NCBI GenBank assembly: GCA_021808985.1
Contig: JAKBAQ010000015.1
Span: 1 to 23,456, forward strand
Length of the DNA: 23,456 bases
Source of the DNA: Pseudomonadota bacterium
GTDB lineage: Bacteria; Pseudomonadota; Alphaproteobacteria; Acetobacterales; Acetobacteraceae
Direction: 5' to 3'
Shown: positions 1-8,808 of the stretch, one piece after another
How positions within the stretch are numbered: position 1 is the stretch's first letter
How the letters are laid out: every line of letters begins with the position of its first letter
The notes under the pieces: generated by a model
The model's input: only the letters and a program-made list of their open reading frames with translations
What the model was told of the DNA's origin: nothing
Databases searched by the model: none
Program-made: the position numbers and the translations under genes

Positions 1-104
1 GTGCAGGCGGCGTCGTCGGCCTGCTGGGCCTGGCTTTCCGGCTGGACCGGCGCGCAGGCGGCAAGCGCGCCGCAGGCCAGAACCGCCATCAGGAATTTCA
101 TCAT
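1..104 (-). CDS. Small lipoprotein, N-terminal part only (cut by window edge)
   Basis: Thirty-four codons are visible before the window edge. The protein opens with two Met codons, a short basic/hydrophobic stretch (MMKFLMAVLACGALAAC) and a lipobox LAAC with Cys17. This indicates a signal peptidase II lipoprotein anchored in a membrane. What follows is Pro/Gln/Ala/Asp-rich and gives no family. The first ATG overlaps the stop of the upstream 159-residue gene in an ATGA arrangement, so the two are probably translationally coupled. They appear to be the last members of a minus-strand run that begins with the quinone oxidoreductase. The function cannot be told from what is visible; the call as a lipoprotein rests only on the signal peptide. 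Confidence 0.7.
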   Translation of the reverse strand, partial: MMKFLMAVLACGALAACAPVQPESQAQQADDAAC

Positions 105-580
105 ATGTTTGCACCCCGGGCTTGTGTTGGGGGCAATAGAGCGCGCAGGGCGGTTTCGTCAAAACCTCCGGCGGCGGTGAGCGGCACCAGGGCGGCGGCG
201 CGCAGCAATTGGGGGTGAATGGCAAGGCCCGATCCGCCCCGCACCAGCCAGGAGCGTGCCCAGAATGTGTCAGCCAGGAGTGCTACCAGGGCGAGCAGGC
301 GCAGGCAGACGGAGATGCCGTGCGGCGTGTTCAGCCCGGCGGTGCGCTCAACCGCGACGGCCCAGGCGGCGGCGTCGGGGTCGGCCAGGCGCAGCTCCAC
401 CGGCGCGGCGGGCGGGGCGAGGAAGCGAAAGCCGCGCGCGGGAGCCTTGCGCAGCCCGGCATGCGCGGCTTCCAGCGCTTGCTCAAGATCTCGCCCGCTG
501 ACGGCGGGGAGCGAGGTGGCGGGCTGGTCCAGCTGGTGCAGCACCTCGCCGGCGGGGCCGATGAGGGTTTTAACCTTCAA
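101..580 (-). CDS. Conserved-looking hypothetical protein, 159 residues
   Basis: I do not recognise the family. The frame is bounded by overlaps on both sides. Its likely TTG start (580) lies 11 bases inside the end of the quinone oxidoreductase gene, and its TGA overlaps the ATG of the following lipoprotein gene. This tight packing supports a real gene in one operon. The protein is Ala/Leu-rich. Residues about 89-112 (ISVCLRLLALVALLADTFWA and on) form one hydrophobic stretch that could be a membrane helix or a buried helix. No signal peptide, catalytic motif or repeat stands out. No better ATG or GTG start was found near the overlap, so the TTG start is a guess from context. The opposite strand also has long open frames here, as usual for this GC content. 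Confidence 0.6.
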   Translation of the reverse strand: MKVKTLIGPAGEVLHQLDQPATSLPAVSGRDLEQALEAAHAGLRKAPARGFRFLAPPAAPVELRLADPDAAAWAVAVERTAGLNTPHGISVCLRLLALVALLADTFWARSWLVRGGSGLAIHPQLLRAAALVPLTAAGGFDETALRALLPPTQARGANI

Positions 581-1574
581 GGTCGAGCATGATTTTGCCG
601 ATATGCGCGCTGCTCTCCATCAGCGCATGGGCGGCGGGGGCGTCTTGCAGGGGGAAGACACGGTCAATGACCGGGACGACCTTGCCGGCTTCCAGCCACG
701 GCCAGACCTTGCGCTTGAGGGAGGCGGCGATGGCGGCCTTCTGCGCTTCGGTGCGCGGGCGCATGGTGGAGCCGGTGTAGGTGAGGCGCTTGGTCATGAT
801 CGGCAGCAGATCGAGCGTCTGCGCCTTGCTGCCCTGCATGAAGGCGACCTGCAAAAGCCGCCCGCCCAGGGCCAGGCAGCTGAAATTGCGCTGAGTGTAG
901 GGGGCGCCCACGATGTCCAGCACCACGTCGACGCCGCGCCGCTCGGTGAGGGTGGCGATGATTTCTACGAAATCCTGCGTGCGGTAGTTGATGGCGGTGG
1001 CGCCGAAGGACTCGATGGCGGCGCATTTTTCCGCCGAGCCGGCGGTGGCGAAGACCTTGGCGCCGGTGGCCAGGGCAAGCTGGATGGCGGTGAGGCCGAT
1101 GCCCGAGGTGCCGCCATGCACCAGCAGCGTCTCGCCGGTGGTGAGGTGCCCCATGTCGAACAGGTTGGCCCAGACGGTGAAATAATTCTCCGGCAGGGCG
1201 GCGGCCTGCAGGGCGGTGAAGCCATGCGGCCAGGGCAGGCATTGCCCGGCGGGCACCGCGACATATTCGGCATAGCCGCCGCCATTGCACAGGGCCGTTA
1301 CCTTGTGGCCGGGATAGAAGCCGCTGGCCATGGCGCCCAGGGCCACGACCTCGCCCGCGACTTCCAGCCCCAGAATCGGGCTGGCGCCGGGGGGCGGCGG
1401 GTAGAGCCCCTTGCGCTGCTGGACATCGGGCCGGTTGACGCCGGCGGCGGCCACGCGGACCAGCACCTCGCCAGGGGCGGGGATGGGCAGCGGGCGGTGG
1501 CCGATGCGCATGGCCTCCGGCCCGCCGGGGGCGGTGATTTCGATATAGCGCATGGTTTCGGGGAGCTGGTTCAT
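570..1574 (-). CDS. NAD(P)H-quinone oxidoreductase, PIG3 family (MDR superfamily)
   Basis: The 334-residue product is a zinc-free medium-chain dehydrogenase/reductase of the PIG3/TIGR02824 type. These cytosolic enzymes reduce quinones with NADPH. The N-terminal GroES-like domain carries GEVLVRVAAAGVNRPDV, the usual PIG3 signature. The Rossmann half carries LLVHGGTSGIGLTAIQLA for nucleotide binding, and near the end there is QDAPAAHALMESSAHIGKI. The Met start at 1574 was chosen because an AAGGTG ribosome binding site sits six bases upstream on the minus strand. The open frame continues about 120 codons further upstream, but that part overlaps the divergent binding-protein gene and does not resemble this family. 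The gene heads a minus-strand run with the two overlapping genes downstream. The physiological substrate is unknown. Confidence 0.93.
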   Translation of the reverse strand: MNQLPETMRYIEITAPGGPEAMRIGHRPLPIPAPGEVLVRVAAAGVNRPDVQQRKGLYPPPPGASPILGLEVAGEVVALGAMASGFYPGHKVTALCNGGGYAEYVAVPAGQCLPWPHGFTALQAAALPENYFTVWANLFDMGHLTTGETLLVHGGTSGIGLTAIQLALATGAKVFATAGSAEKCAAIESFGATAINYRTQDFVEIIATLTERRGVDVVLDIVGAPYTQRNFSCLALGGRLLQVAFMQGSKAQTLDLLPIMTKRLTYTGSTMRPRTEAQKAAIAASLKRKVWPWLEAGKVVPVIDRVFPLQDAPAAHALMESSAHIGKIMLDLEG

Positions 1575-1620
1575 CTGCATCACCTTGCCGGGTTTGGTGC
1601 CAAGTGCGAGTTTAGCCGCG

Positions 1621-2763
1621 ATGCCATACCCTAGACGCCGATTGCTGCTCGCCAGCCTTTCTACCAGCCTCGTGATGGGGCGCGCCAGAGCCTCCGGGCC
1701 GCTGAGCGCGCCGCCAGCCGCGCCGGTGAGCGGGGTTGTGCTGCCGCTCTCGGGCGATTTCGCGCTGATCGGGGATGAGTGCCTGCGCGGTGTGCATCTC
1801 GCCGCCGACGCGGTGAATGCGGCGGGGGGCATCGCCGGGCGGAAGGTGGCGCTGGCGGCGGCGGATGCCGTGGACCAGAGCCATGTGGTGGCGGCGGTGA
1901 ACCAGGTGATTGGCGGCGGCCATGCCGGGCTTGTGCTGGGCACCGGGACTTCGGCGCTCTCCTACCCCGGCTCGGCGGCGGCGGAGCTGGCGCAGGTGCC
2001 GTATATCGAACTCAACGCCCCGGCCAGCGGCATCACCACGCGCGGGTTCAAGTTTCTGCTGCGCACGGGGCCGACGACCAGCATGATCGGGGGGCTTGCG
2101 GTCAGCACCATCCAGAGCCGGTTCGCGGGCCGCAAGATCGGCCTGCTGTTCAATACCGGGGCCACGGGCGGGGCGATCGCGGCGGCGGTGATTTCGGCGC
2201 TGGACGATGCGAAAATCCCGGTGCTGCTGGCGATCGGCTATCCGGAGGACGTGACCGATTTGTATGACCCGGCCGGCCGGTTCATGCGCGCGGGGGTGGA
2301 GCTGGTGCTGCATGCGGGCGGGCCTTCGGACGTGCTGGGGTTTTACCTCGCGATGCAGGCGCAGGGCTGGCAGCCGGGGGCGGTGATCGGCTGCGACACC
2401 GGCTATGCGCTGCGCGAAACGGCCGAGGCGCTGGGGGCGGCGTTCGACGGCACGCTGGCCATCGGCGCGCCGTTCTACCAGGGGGGGGCGGCGCAAATCG
2501 CCCAGGCATATGAGGCGAAATACGCCAACCCGCCGCGCAGCGCCGACAGCCTGACCGCCTATGTGGGCGCGAAGCTGGTGTTCGATACGCTGAACGCGCA
2601 GGGCGGCAGCACGGACAAGCTGCTGGACGTGCTGCGCAAGGTGGATGTGCCGGCCGGCGGGCTGGCCAATGGGTTTGGCGTGGCGTTTGACGCCAGCGGC
2701 CAGAATACGCGCAGTTTCGTGACTTTGCAGCAGTGGCGGGGCGCGCGGCTGGTGCCGGCATGA
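1621..2763 (+). CDS. Periplasmic substrate-binding protein, branched-chain amino acid/amide type (Peripla_BP_6)
   Basis: The 380-residue protein resembles the LivJ/LivK-like binding proteins of ABC importers for amino acids, amides or urea. After a signal peptide with a basic start (MPYPRRRLLLASL), the mature part opens with GVVLPLSGDFALIGDECLRG, the standard beginning of type I binding proteins. It continues with DAVNAAGGIAGRKV, a TGTSALS ligand-loop-like stretch and a late QGWQPGAVIG segment. The RR pair before the hydrophobic core may mean Tat or ordinary Sec export. Start 1621 was preferred because the upstream in-frame codons would precede the signal peptide. Only 46 bases separate it from the divergent oxidoreductase. 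No permease or ATPase gene is adjacent, so the substrate and transporter are unknown. The CHAP lipoprotein gene overlaps its end (ATGA). Confidence 0.85.
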   Translation: MPYPRRRLLLASLSTSLVMGRARASGPLSAPPAAPVSGVVLPLSGDFALIGDECLRGVHLAADAVNAAGGIAGRKVALAAADAVDQSHVVAAVNQVIGGGHAGLVLGTGTSALSYPGSAAAELAQVPYIELNAPASGITTRGFKFLLRTGPTTSMIGGLAVSTIQSRFAGRKIGLLFNTGATGGAIAAAVISALDDAKIPVLLAIGYPEDVTDLYDPAGRFMRAGVELVLHAGGPSDVLGFYLAMQAQGWQPGAVIGCDTGYALRETAEALGAAFDGTLAIGAPFYQGGAAQIAQAYEAKYANPPRSADSLTAYVGAKLVFDTLNAQGGSTDKLLDVLRKVDVPAGGLANGFGVAFDASGQNTRSFVTLQQWRGARLVPA

Positions 2764-3230
2764 TGCGCGCGCCGCCGCGGGGGATGGTGCTGGCCTGCCT
2801 GGCCCTGGCCGCCTGCGCCGGGCCGCGCATGGCCGCGCCGAGCCGGTTTGGCACGCCGACGCGGCTTACCTGCGTGCCTTATGCGCGCGAGGTTTCAGGC
2901 ATTGAGCTGGACGGGGATGCCTACAAATGGTGGGGCGAGGCCGCGGGTGTGTATCCGCGCAGCCATGCGCCGGCGCGGGGCGCGGTGCTGGTGTTCGCGC
3001 CGCATGGCCGCATGGATGTGGGGCATCTGGCGGTGGTGACGGCGGTGCGGGGGCCGCGCAAGATATTGGTCACGCAGTCCAACTGGCTGCCGCACCGCAT
3101 CGAGCATGGGCAGCCGGTGGTGGATGTTTCAGCCCGCAACAACTGGACGCGCGTGCGGGTGTGGTATGAGCCGGCGCACGCGCTGGGACGCCGGGTGTAT
3201 CGCACTTATGGGTTTATCCTGCCGCATTAA
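2760..3230 (+). CDS. CHAP-domain lipoprotein, probable cell-wall amidase/peptidase
   Basis: The 156-residue protein starts with a short signal peptide ending in the lipobox LAAC (Cys19), so it is probably a lipoprotein. The remainder resembles a CHAP domain, a papain-like fold that cleaves peptidoglycan amide bonds. RLTCVPYARE holds the likely nucleophile Cys38, followed by GDAYKWWGEAAG. VGHLAVVTAV holds the likely catalytic His89, and TQSNWLP supplies a third polar residue near Asn108. The ATG overlaps the stop of the binding-protein gene as ATGA, which implies coupling. murJ follows 18 bases later, so a cell-wall role fits the neighbourhood. The catalytic assignment was made by eye, and the domain may serve peptidoglycan turnover rather than lysis. 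An in-frame Met 27 bases upstream is less likely because it would lengthen the signal peptide. Confidence 0.8.
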   Translation: MMRAPPRGMVLACLALAACAGPRMAAPSRFGTPTRLTCVPYAREVSGIELDGDAYKWWGEAAGVYPRSHAPARGAVLVFAPHGRMDVGHLAVVTAVRGPRKILVTQSNWLPHRIEHGQPVVDVSARNNWTRVRVWYEPAHALGRRVYRTYGFILPH

Positions 3231-3248
3231 TCAGATAGGGCGTTAACC

Positions 3249-4796
3249 ATGATGCGCGGTGCCTTTACGGTGGGAATGTGGACGATGGCGAGCCGCGTTC
3301 TGGGCTTTGCCCGGGATATTCTCATTGCCGCGGTGCTGGGCACCGGGCCGGTGGCCGATGCGTTTTTCGTGGCGCTGCGGCTGCCCAACCTGTTCCGGCG
3401 GCTGTTTGGCGAGGGGGCGTTCAACGCCGCGTTCGTGCCGTCAATTTCCAGGATTCTGCACACCGAGGGCGTGGAAGCCGCCGCCGGATTCGCCCAGGAG
3501 GCGACGGCGGTGATGATCTTCTGGCTGGGCGGACTCACGGTGGCGGGGGAAATCTTCGCGCCCTGGCTGCTTTATGCGCTGGCGCCGGGGTTTTCGGGGA
3601 ATCACGCCAAGTTCATGCTGGCGGTGGCGCTGACGCGGATCATGTTCCCGTATCTGTTCTTCGTTTGCCTCACGGCGCTGTTCTCGGGCGTGCTGAACGC
3701 GATGAACCGCTTTGCCGCCGCCGCCGCCGCGCCGGTGCTCTTCAACGTGTTTTCCATCGCCTTCATGCTGGGGCTGAGCCGCTATGCGCCCAACCCGGGC
3801 TATGCGCTGGCGTGGGGGGTTAGCGTTTCAGGCGTGGCGCAGCTTGTGCTGCTGGTGTGGGCGGCGCGGCGGGTGGGAATACGGATGAGCGTGCCGCGGC
3901 CCAGGCTGACGCCGCGCATGCGGGCCTTGTTCCGCCGCATGACGCCGGGGCTGGTGGGGGCTGGGGTGACGCAGCTTAATGTGTCCATCGATATCATCAT
4001 CGGCACGCTGCTGCCGGCGGGGTCGGTTTCGGTGCTGTATTACGCGGACCGGGTGAACCAGCTGCCGCTGGGGGTGATTGGCACCGCCGCCGGAACGGCG
4101 CTGCTGCCGGCGATTACACGCCATATCGCCCTGCGCGAGGAGGGGGCGGCGCTGAATGCGCTCAACCGGGCGCTGGAGGGGGTGCTGATGCTCACGCTGC
4201 CGGCCGCCATCGGGCTTTCCGCCGCCGGGCGGCAGGTGATGGATGTGCTGTTCGTGCGCGGGGCGTTTACGCAGCATACCGCGCTGCTCGCCGGCAATTC
4301 GCTGGCCGCCTTCGCGCTCGGGCTGCCGGTGTTCGCGCTGGTGAAGGTGCTGACGCCGGGGTTTTTCGCGCGGGGGGACACGCTGACGCCGCTGAAGACG
4401 GGCTTGGCGGCGGTGGCGCTGAATTTGTGCCTGAACCTGCTGTTCATGCATCCGCTGAAGGCCGTGGGGCCGGCGCTGGCGACCAGCCTTTCATCCGCGT
4501 TCAACGCCGCGGTGCTGCTGTTTCTGCTGCGCCGGCGCGGGCATTTCGTGCTGGATGCGGCCGCCAGGCGGCGGGTGCCGCGCCTGCTGCTGGCCGGGGC
4601 GGTGATGGCCGGGGCGATTTTGGCGACCGAGATGTTGCTGCTGCCGCCAGGCAAGACCAGCATTGCGCAATTTCTGCTGCTCACCCTGGCGGGCGGGGTT
4701 GCCTATGGCGGCGCGGGGATTTTGCTGCGGGCGTTCGATCTCGCGGAACTGGCGGCGCTGCTGCGGCGGCGGCGCGCGAAACCCACCCCCGGTTGA
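3249..4796 (+). CDS. murJ: Lipid II flippase MurJ
   Basis: The 515-residue polytopic membrane protein belongs to the MOP/MviN family. It moves lipid II from the inner to the outer face of the cytoplasmic membrane for peptidoglycan synthesis. The N-terminus contains TMASRVLGFARDILIAAVLG and GPVADAFFVALRLPNLFRRL, followed by FGEGAFNAAFVP, which are hallmark MurJ stretches with the conserved charged residues. QLNVSIDIIIGTLLPAGSVS, YYADRVNQLPLGVIGTA and a late TPGFFARGDTLTPLKTGL are also typical. The length matches the family, and about 14 membrane segments are expected. The start ATG is the first of two consecutive Met codons after a short gap from the CHAP gene. trpS begins 31 bases downstream, probably in the same transcript. 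Confidence 0.97.
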   Translation: MMRGAFTVGMWTMASRVLGFARDILIAAVLGTGPVADAFFVALRLPNLFRRLFGEGAFNAAFVPSISRILHTEGVEAAAGFAQEATAVMIFWLGGLTVAGEIFAPWLLYALAPGFSGNHAKFMLAVALTRIMFPYLFFVCLTALFSGVLNAMNRFAAAAAAPVLFNVFSIAFMLGLSRYAPNPGYALAWGVSVSGVAQLVLLVWAARRVGIRMSVPRPRLTPRMRALFRRMTPGLVGAGVTQLNVSIDIIIGTLLPAGSVSVLYYADRVNQLPLGVIGTAAGTALLPAITRHIALREEGAALNALNRALEGVLMLTLPAAIGLSAAGRQVMDVLFVRGAFTQHTALLAGNSLAAFALGLPVFALVKVLTPGFFARGDTLTPLKTGLAAVALNLCLNLLFMHPLKAVGPALATSLSSAFNAAVLLFLLRRRGHFVLDAAARRRVPRLLLAGAVMAGAILATEMLLLPPGKTSIAQFLLLTLAGGVAYGGAGILLRAFDLAELAALLRRRRAKPTPG

Positions 4797-4803
4797 CCGG
4801 GGG
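4786..4803 (+). other. GC-rich hairpin spanning the murJ stop codon
   Basis: CCCCCGGT and ACCGGGGG are perfect inverted arms around a TG centre and include the murJ TGA. In RNA this would fold as seven GC-rich pairs with a TTGA loop. No T-run follows, so it does not look like an intrinsic terminator. It could stabilise or pause the message between murJ and trpS. Confidence 0.4.
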
Positions 4804-4827
4804 CAAAAACCGCGCGACGTAGCCGGC

Positions 4828-5829
4828 ATGGCACGCATATTCTCCGGCATTCAGCCCACTGGCATCGCGCATCTCGGCAATTATCTGGGCGCGCTGCAAA
4901 ACTGGGTAAGGCTACAGGACAGCAATGAATGCGTGTTCTGCCTCGTGGATCTGCACGCCATCACGGTGGCGCAGAATCCGGTGCTGCTGCGCGAGCAGAC
5001 GCGGGTGAACGCGGCGATATTGATTGCCTGCGGGATCGATACGGATAAGCATATTCTGTTTCATCAGTCCGCCGTGCATGCGCATGCGCGGCTGGCCTGG
5101 ATATTCAACTGTGTGGCGCGCTTTGGCTGGCTCAGCCGGATGACGCAGTTCAAGGACAAGGCGGGCAAGGACCGCGAGGCGGTTTCCACCGGGCTGTTCG
5201 TGTATCCGAACCTGATGGCGGCGGATATTCATGCCTACCACGCCACGCAGGTGCCGGTGGGCGATGACCAGCGCCAGCATCTGGAGCTGGCCAATGACAT
5301 TGCCGAAAAGTTCAACCATGATTTCGGCGTGGAATTTTTCCCGCGCATCGAGCCGCTGATTTTGCCCGAGACCGCGCGGGTGATGAGCCTGCGCGACGGG
5401 GGGAAGAAAATGTCCAAGTCGGACAGTTCGGACCAGAGCCGGATCAACCTTACGGATGATGTGGACAGCATCGCCATGAAGATCCGCCGCGCCAAGACGG
5501 ACCCGCTGCCGCTGCCGGACAATGCCGAGGGGCTGGACGGACGGGCGGAGGCGGCGAATCTGGTGGGTATCTATGCCGCCATAACGGGGCAGAAGACCGC
5601 CGCGGTGCTGGCTGAATTCGCGGGGTCGGGGTTTGGCCCGTTCAAGGAACGGCTGGTGGAGGCGCTGGTGGGGCATTTGGCGCCGGTGAATGCGCGGGCG
5701 CAGGAGCTGCTGGCCGAGCCGGCGCACCTGGACCAGATATTGCAGGCGGGGGCGCGGCGGGCGGCGGCGATCGCCAATCCGATCGTGGATGAGGCGGAGC
5801 GGCTGGTGGGGTTTTTGGCGCGTGGATAG
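4828..5829 (+). CDS. trpS: Tryptophanyl-tRNA synthetase
   Basis: The 333-residue cytoplasmic class I synthetase charges tRNA(Trp). The N-terminus FSGIQPTGIAHLGNYLGALQ carries the HIGH-type signature. FNHDFGVEFFPRIEPLI and residues 194-198 (KMSKS in GGKKMSKSDSSD) supply the ATP-binding loop. The VGDDQRQHLELANDIA stretch is the usual dimer/substrate segment. Length is normal for bacterial TrpS. Start 4828 was chosen because homologues begin right at MARIFSGIQPTG. No good Shine-Dalgarno sequence precedes it, so translation may depend on coupling to murJ or on a weak site. The long in-frame extension upstream overlaps murJ and is rejected. A palindrome separates the 3' end from the convergent thiolase gene. 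Confidence 0.97.
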   Translation: MARIFSGIQPTGIAHLGNYLGALQNWVRLQDSNECVFCLVDLHAITVAQNPVLLREQTRVNAAILIACGIDTDKHILFHQSAVHAHARLAWIFNCVARFGWLSRMTQFKDKAGKDREAVSTGLFVYPNLMAADIHAYHATQVPVGDDQRQHLELANDIAEKFNHDFGVEFFPRIEPLILPETARVMSLRDGGKKMSKSDSSDQSRINLTDDVDSIAMKIRRAKTDPLPLPDNAEGLDGRAEAANLVGIYAAITGQKTAAVLAEFAGSGFGPFKERLVEALVGHLAPVNARAQELLAEPAHLDQILQAGARRAAAIANPIVDEAERLVGFLARG

Positions 5830-5917
5830 GTGATGCGACCGTGCCGGGGGCTATGCGGCCGCCCGGACCGTCAGGCCAGGCAATTCACTGATATAATTGA
5901 AAATTTTTGCGGGGTTT

Positions 5918-5943
5918 GGGGCGCTTTTTATAAAAAGCGCCCC
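5918..5943. terminator. Perfect 26-bp palindrome between convergent genes, possible bidirectional terminator
   Basis: The sequence reads GGGGCGCTTTTTA followed immediately by its exact complement TAAAAAGCGCCCC. In RNA it would fold with a GC base, an A/U upper stem and a small AU loop. It sits between the 3' ends of trpS (plus) and the thiolase gene (minus), where a shared terminator is expected. The U-rich tract lies inside the stem rather than after it, so it is not a textbook intrinsic terminator. The flanking 5881-5917 is AT-rich and shows nothing else certain. Confidence 0.5.
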
Positions 5944-5959
5944 AAGGACCATGTGCCGT

Positions 5960-7138
<1,179 letters not shown>

Positions 7139-7221
7139 CTGTGGTTTCCCTTTTTGGACGGTTGTTCAAAGTGGGACTTAAGGCAGAAATTATGCCGGGA
7201 GCAAGCGCGGCGGGGGGAAGA

Positions 7222-8805
7222 TTACAGGCCTAGATCTTGCACCAGATTTTGCAGATGCGCCGCGTAGTGGCGCCAGCGGCCCGCTGAGCTTTGGTACAAT
7301 GGCTGGCGCACCTGGGCCCAGCTGGCGGAGCGCACGGCCCGCGTGCTCTGGTGAAAATCCAGGCAGCGGGGCTCCCAATCAAGCCCGAGGAAGCTGATGA
7401 GGCGGCGGGATTCGGCCTCGGGCGCGGCCAGCACGGCCTCGTAGGAAAGGGTGATGTGGCGCAGCGGCAGAACGTTTTGCCAATGGCGCGTGAGGCGGGC
7501 GATCTCGCGCAGGCGGAAGGCGCAGTCGGCCAGGTCAGTGTCGTAAGCGAGGGGCTGGGAGAAATGCTGGAAGAAGCAGGAGAGGATGGTGTCGCGCGGG
7601 TCTCGGGCGCAGAAGATGACGCGCGCCTGGGGGAACAAGGCGGCGATGAGGCCGAGCTGGAATATGTTGTCGGGCATTTTGTCGATAATGCGCGCGGCGG
7701 CGCCAGCCTTGGCCTGCTGGGCGCGCAGGTAGGTTTCGGCCTCGGCGCGCAGGGCGTCGGGGGTCCAGGCCGCGGAGGGCGCCCAGCCGATGCGCGCGGC
7801 GGCCGCGCCGATGCCAAAACACTCGCCGGCGCCAAAGACCTGGGAATGGCTGGCGGCGATCTGCTCGAACAAGGTGGAGCCGGCGCGCGGCATGCCGAGG
7901 ATGAAGACCGGCGCCTCGGAGGTGCTGCCCGGCGCGCGCGGGGTGGCGAAAAAGGCGGGGGAGAAGGTTGCGGTTAGCTTGTCAATGTCCTGACTGAGGC
8001 GGGCGCGGTTGAAGCCCATGCCGGCCGCGGCCTGCTGGGCGCGCAGGAGGGCGTTGGCGGCGGCGAAATGGGTGAAGGCGGCGGCGTGGCGGCCGGCTTT
8101 GTCTTCCTGGCGGCCCAGGGCGAAGAGCAGCTCCACTTTTTCAGCGGGCGGCTGGCCAGGGTCAGCGGCGCAGGCGAGGAGGGCGGCGGATTCGGCTTCG
8201 GTGGCGGTATCGCGGCGGATGGCGGCGAGATGGCGCTGCGCCTCGCCGAAATTCGGCCGCAGGGCGGTGGCGCGCTTGAGGGCGGCTTCGGCTTCCGGCA
8301 GCTCACCCAGCATCGCCAGAGTCAGCCCCAGATCTTTCCAGGCTTCGGCCCAGTCAGGCTCGGCGGCGAGCGCCTGGCGGAAGTTTTCGGCGGCCTCACG
8401 CTCGCGTTCCGCGCGGCGCAGGACCAGACCGAGGCCGTGATGCGCCGCCGCGAAGCCCGGGCGCAGGGCCAGCGTGTTGCGGTAGCAGGCGAGCGCGGTT
8501 TCAAGCTGGCCCGAGAGGCGGCAGGCGTCGCCAAGGGTTTGATGCGCGAGGAAGTTACGCGGATGCAACGCCACGAGCTGGTTGAGCAGGGCCAGGGACT
8601 CACGGGTGTGGCCCTGGCTCAGCAGCAGCTCGCCGAGCAGGCGCATGGCGTCGAAATGTCCGGGCTCGTGATGCAGCACCTGGCGGTATGCGCTGACCGC
8701 CGCCGCCAGATTGCCCTGCTGCCGCGCGCGAAGCCCTTGCGCCATGAGCGCCGCGCCTTGCGGCGGGGCGGTTTTGGCGAGGCGGCGGCGCTCTTGCCGG
8801 TTCAT
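7222..8805 (-). CDS. TPR-repeat sulfotransferase-family protein
   Basis: The 527-residue protein fuses two parts. Residues about 20-195 form roughly five tetratricopeptide repeats (patterns such as GNLAAAVSAYRQVLHHEPGH and SGQLETALACYRNTLALRP). Residues about 298-527 resemble a PAPS-dependent sulfotransferase. It has the 5'-phosphosulfate loop GMPRAGST (304-311) and the 3'-phosphate motif RDPRDTILSCFF (401-412). It ends in TRAVRSASWAQVRQPLY, a stretch characteristic of this bacterial TPR-sulfotransferase group. No signal peptide is seen, so it is probably cytoplasmic. The acceptor is unknown: it may be a protein, glycan or small molecule held by the TPR half. It starts three bases after the glyoxalase II stop, so the two share a transcript. 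No sulfate-activation genes are in view. Confidence 0.88.
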   Translation of the reverse strand: MNRQERRRLAKTAPPQGAALMAQGLRARQQGNLAAAVSAYRQVLHHEPGHFDAMRLLGELLLSQGHTRESLALLNQLVALHPRNFLAHQTLGDACRLSGQLETALACYRNTLALRPGFAAAHHGLGLVLRRAEREREAAENFRQALAAEPDWAEAWKDLGLTLAMLGELPEAEAALKRATALRPNFGEAQRHLAAIRRDTATEAESAALLACAADPGQPPAEKVELLFALGRQEDKAGRHAAAFTHFAAANALLRAQQAAAGMGFNRARLSQDIDKLTATFSPAFFATPRAPGSTSEAPVFILGMPRAGSTLFEQIAASHSQVFGAGECFGIGAAAARIGWAPSAAWTPDALRAEAETYLRAQQAKAGAAARIIDKMPDNIFQLGLIAALFPQARVIFCARDPRDTILSCFFQHFSQPLAYDTDLADCAFRLREIARLTRHWQNVLPLRHITLSYEAVLAAPEAESRRLISFLGLDWEPRCLDFHQSTRAVRSASWAQVRQPLYQSSAGRWRHYAAHLQNLVQDLGL

Positions 8806-8808
8806 GCG

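Noticed and set aside
219..1634. Long plus-strand open frame opposite the quinone oxidoreductase
   Set aside because: The translation is Gly/Ala/Arg-rich low-complexity sequence, and the minus strand carries a clear PIG3 protein. It is a GC-driven shadow.
1575..1943. N-terminal extension of the quinone oxidoreductase frame
   Set aside because: The extra codons overlap the divergent binding-protein gene, do not resemble the family and contain no better ribosome binding site.
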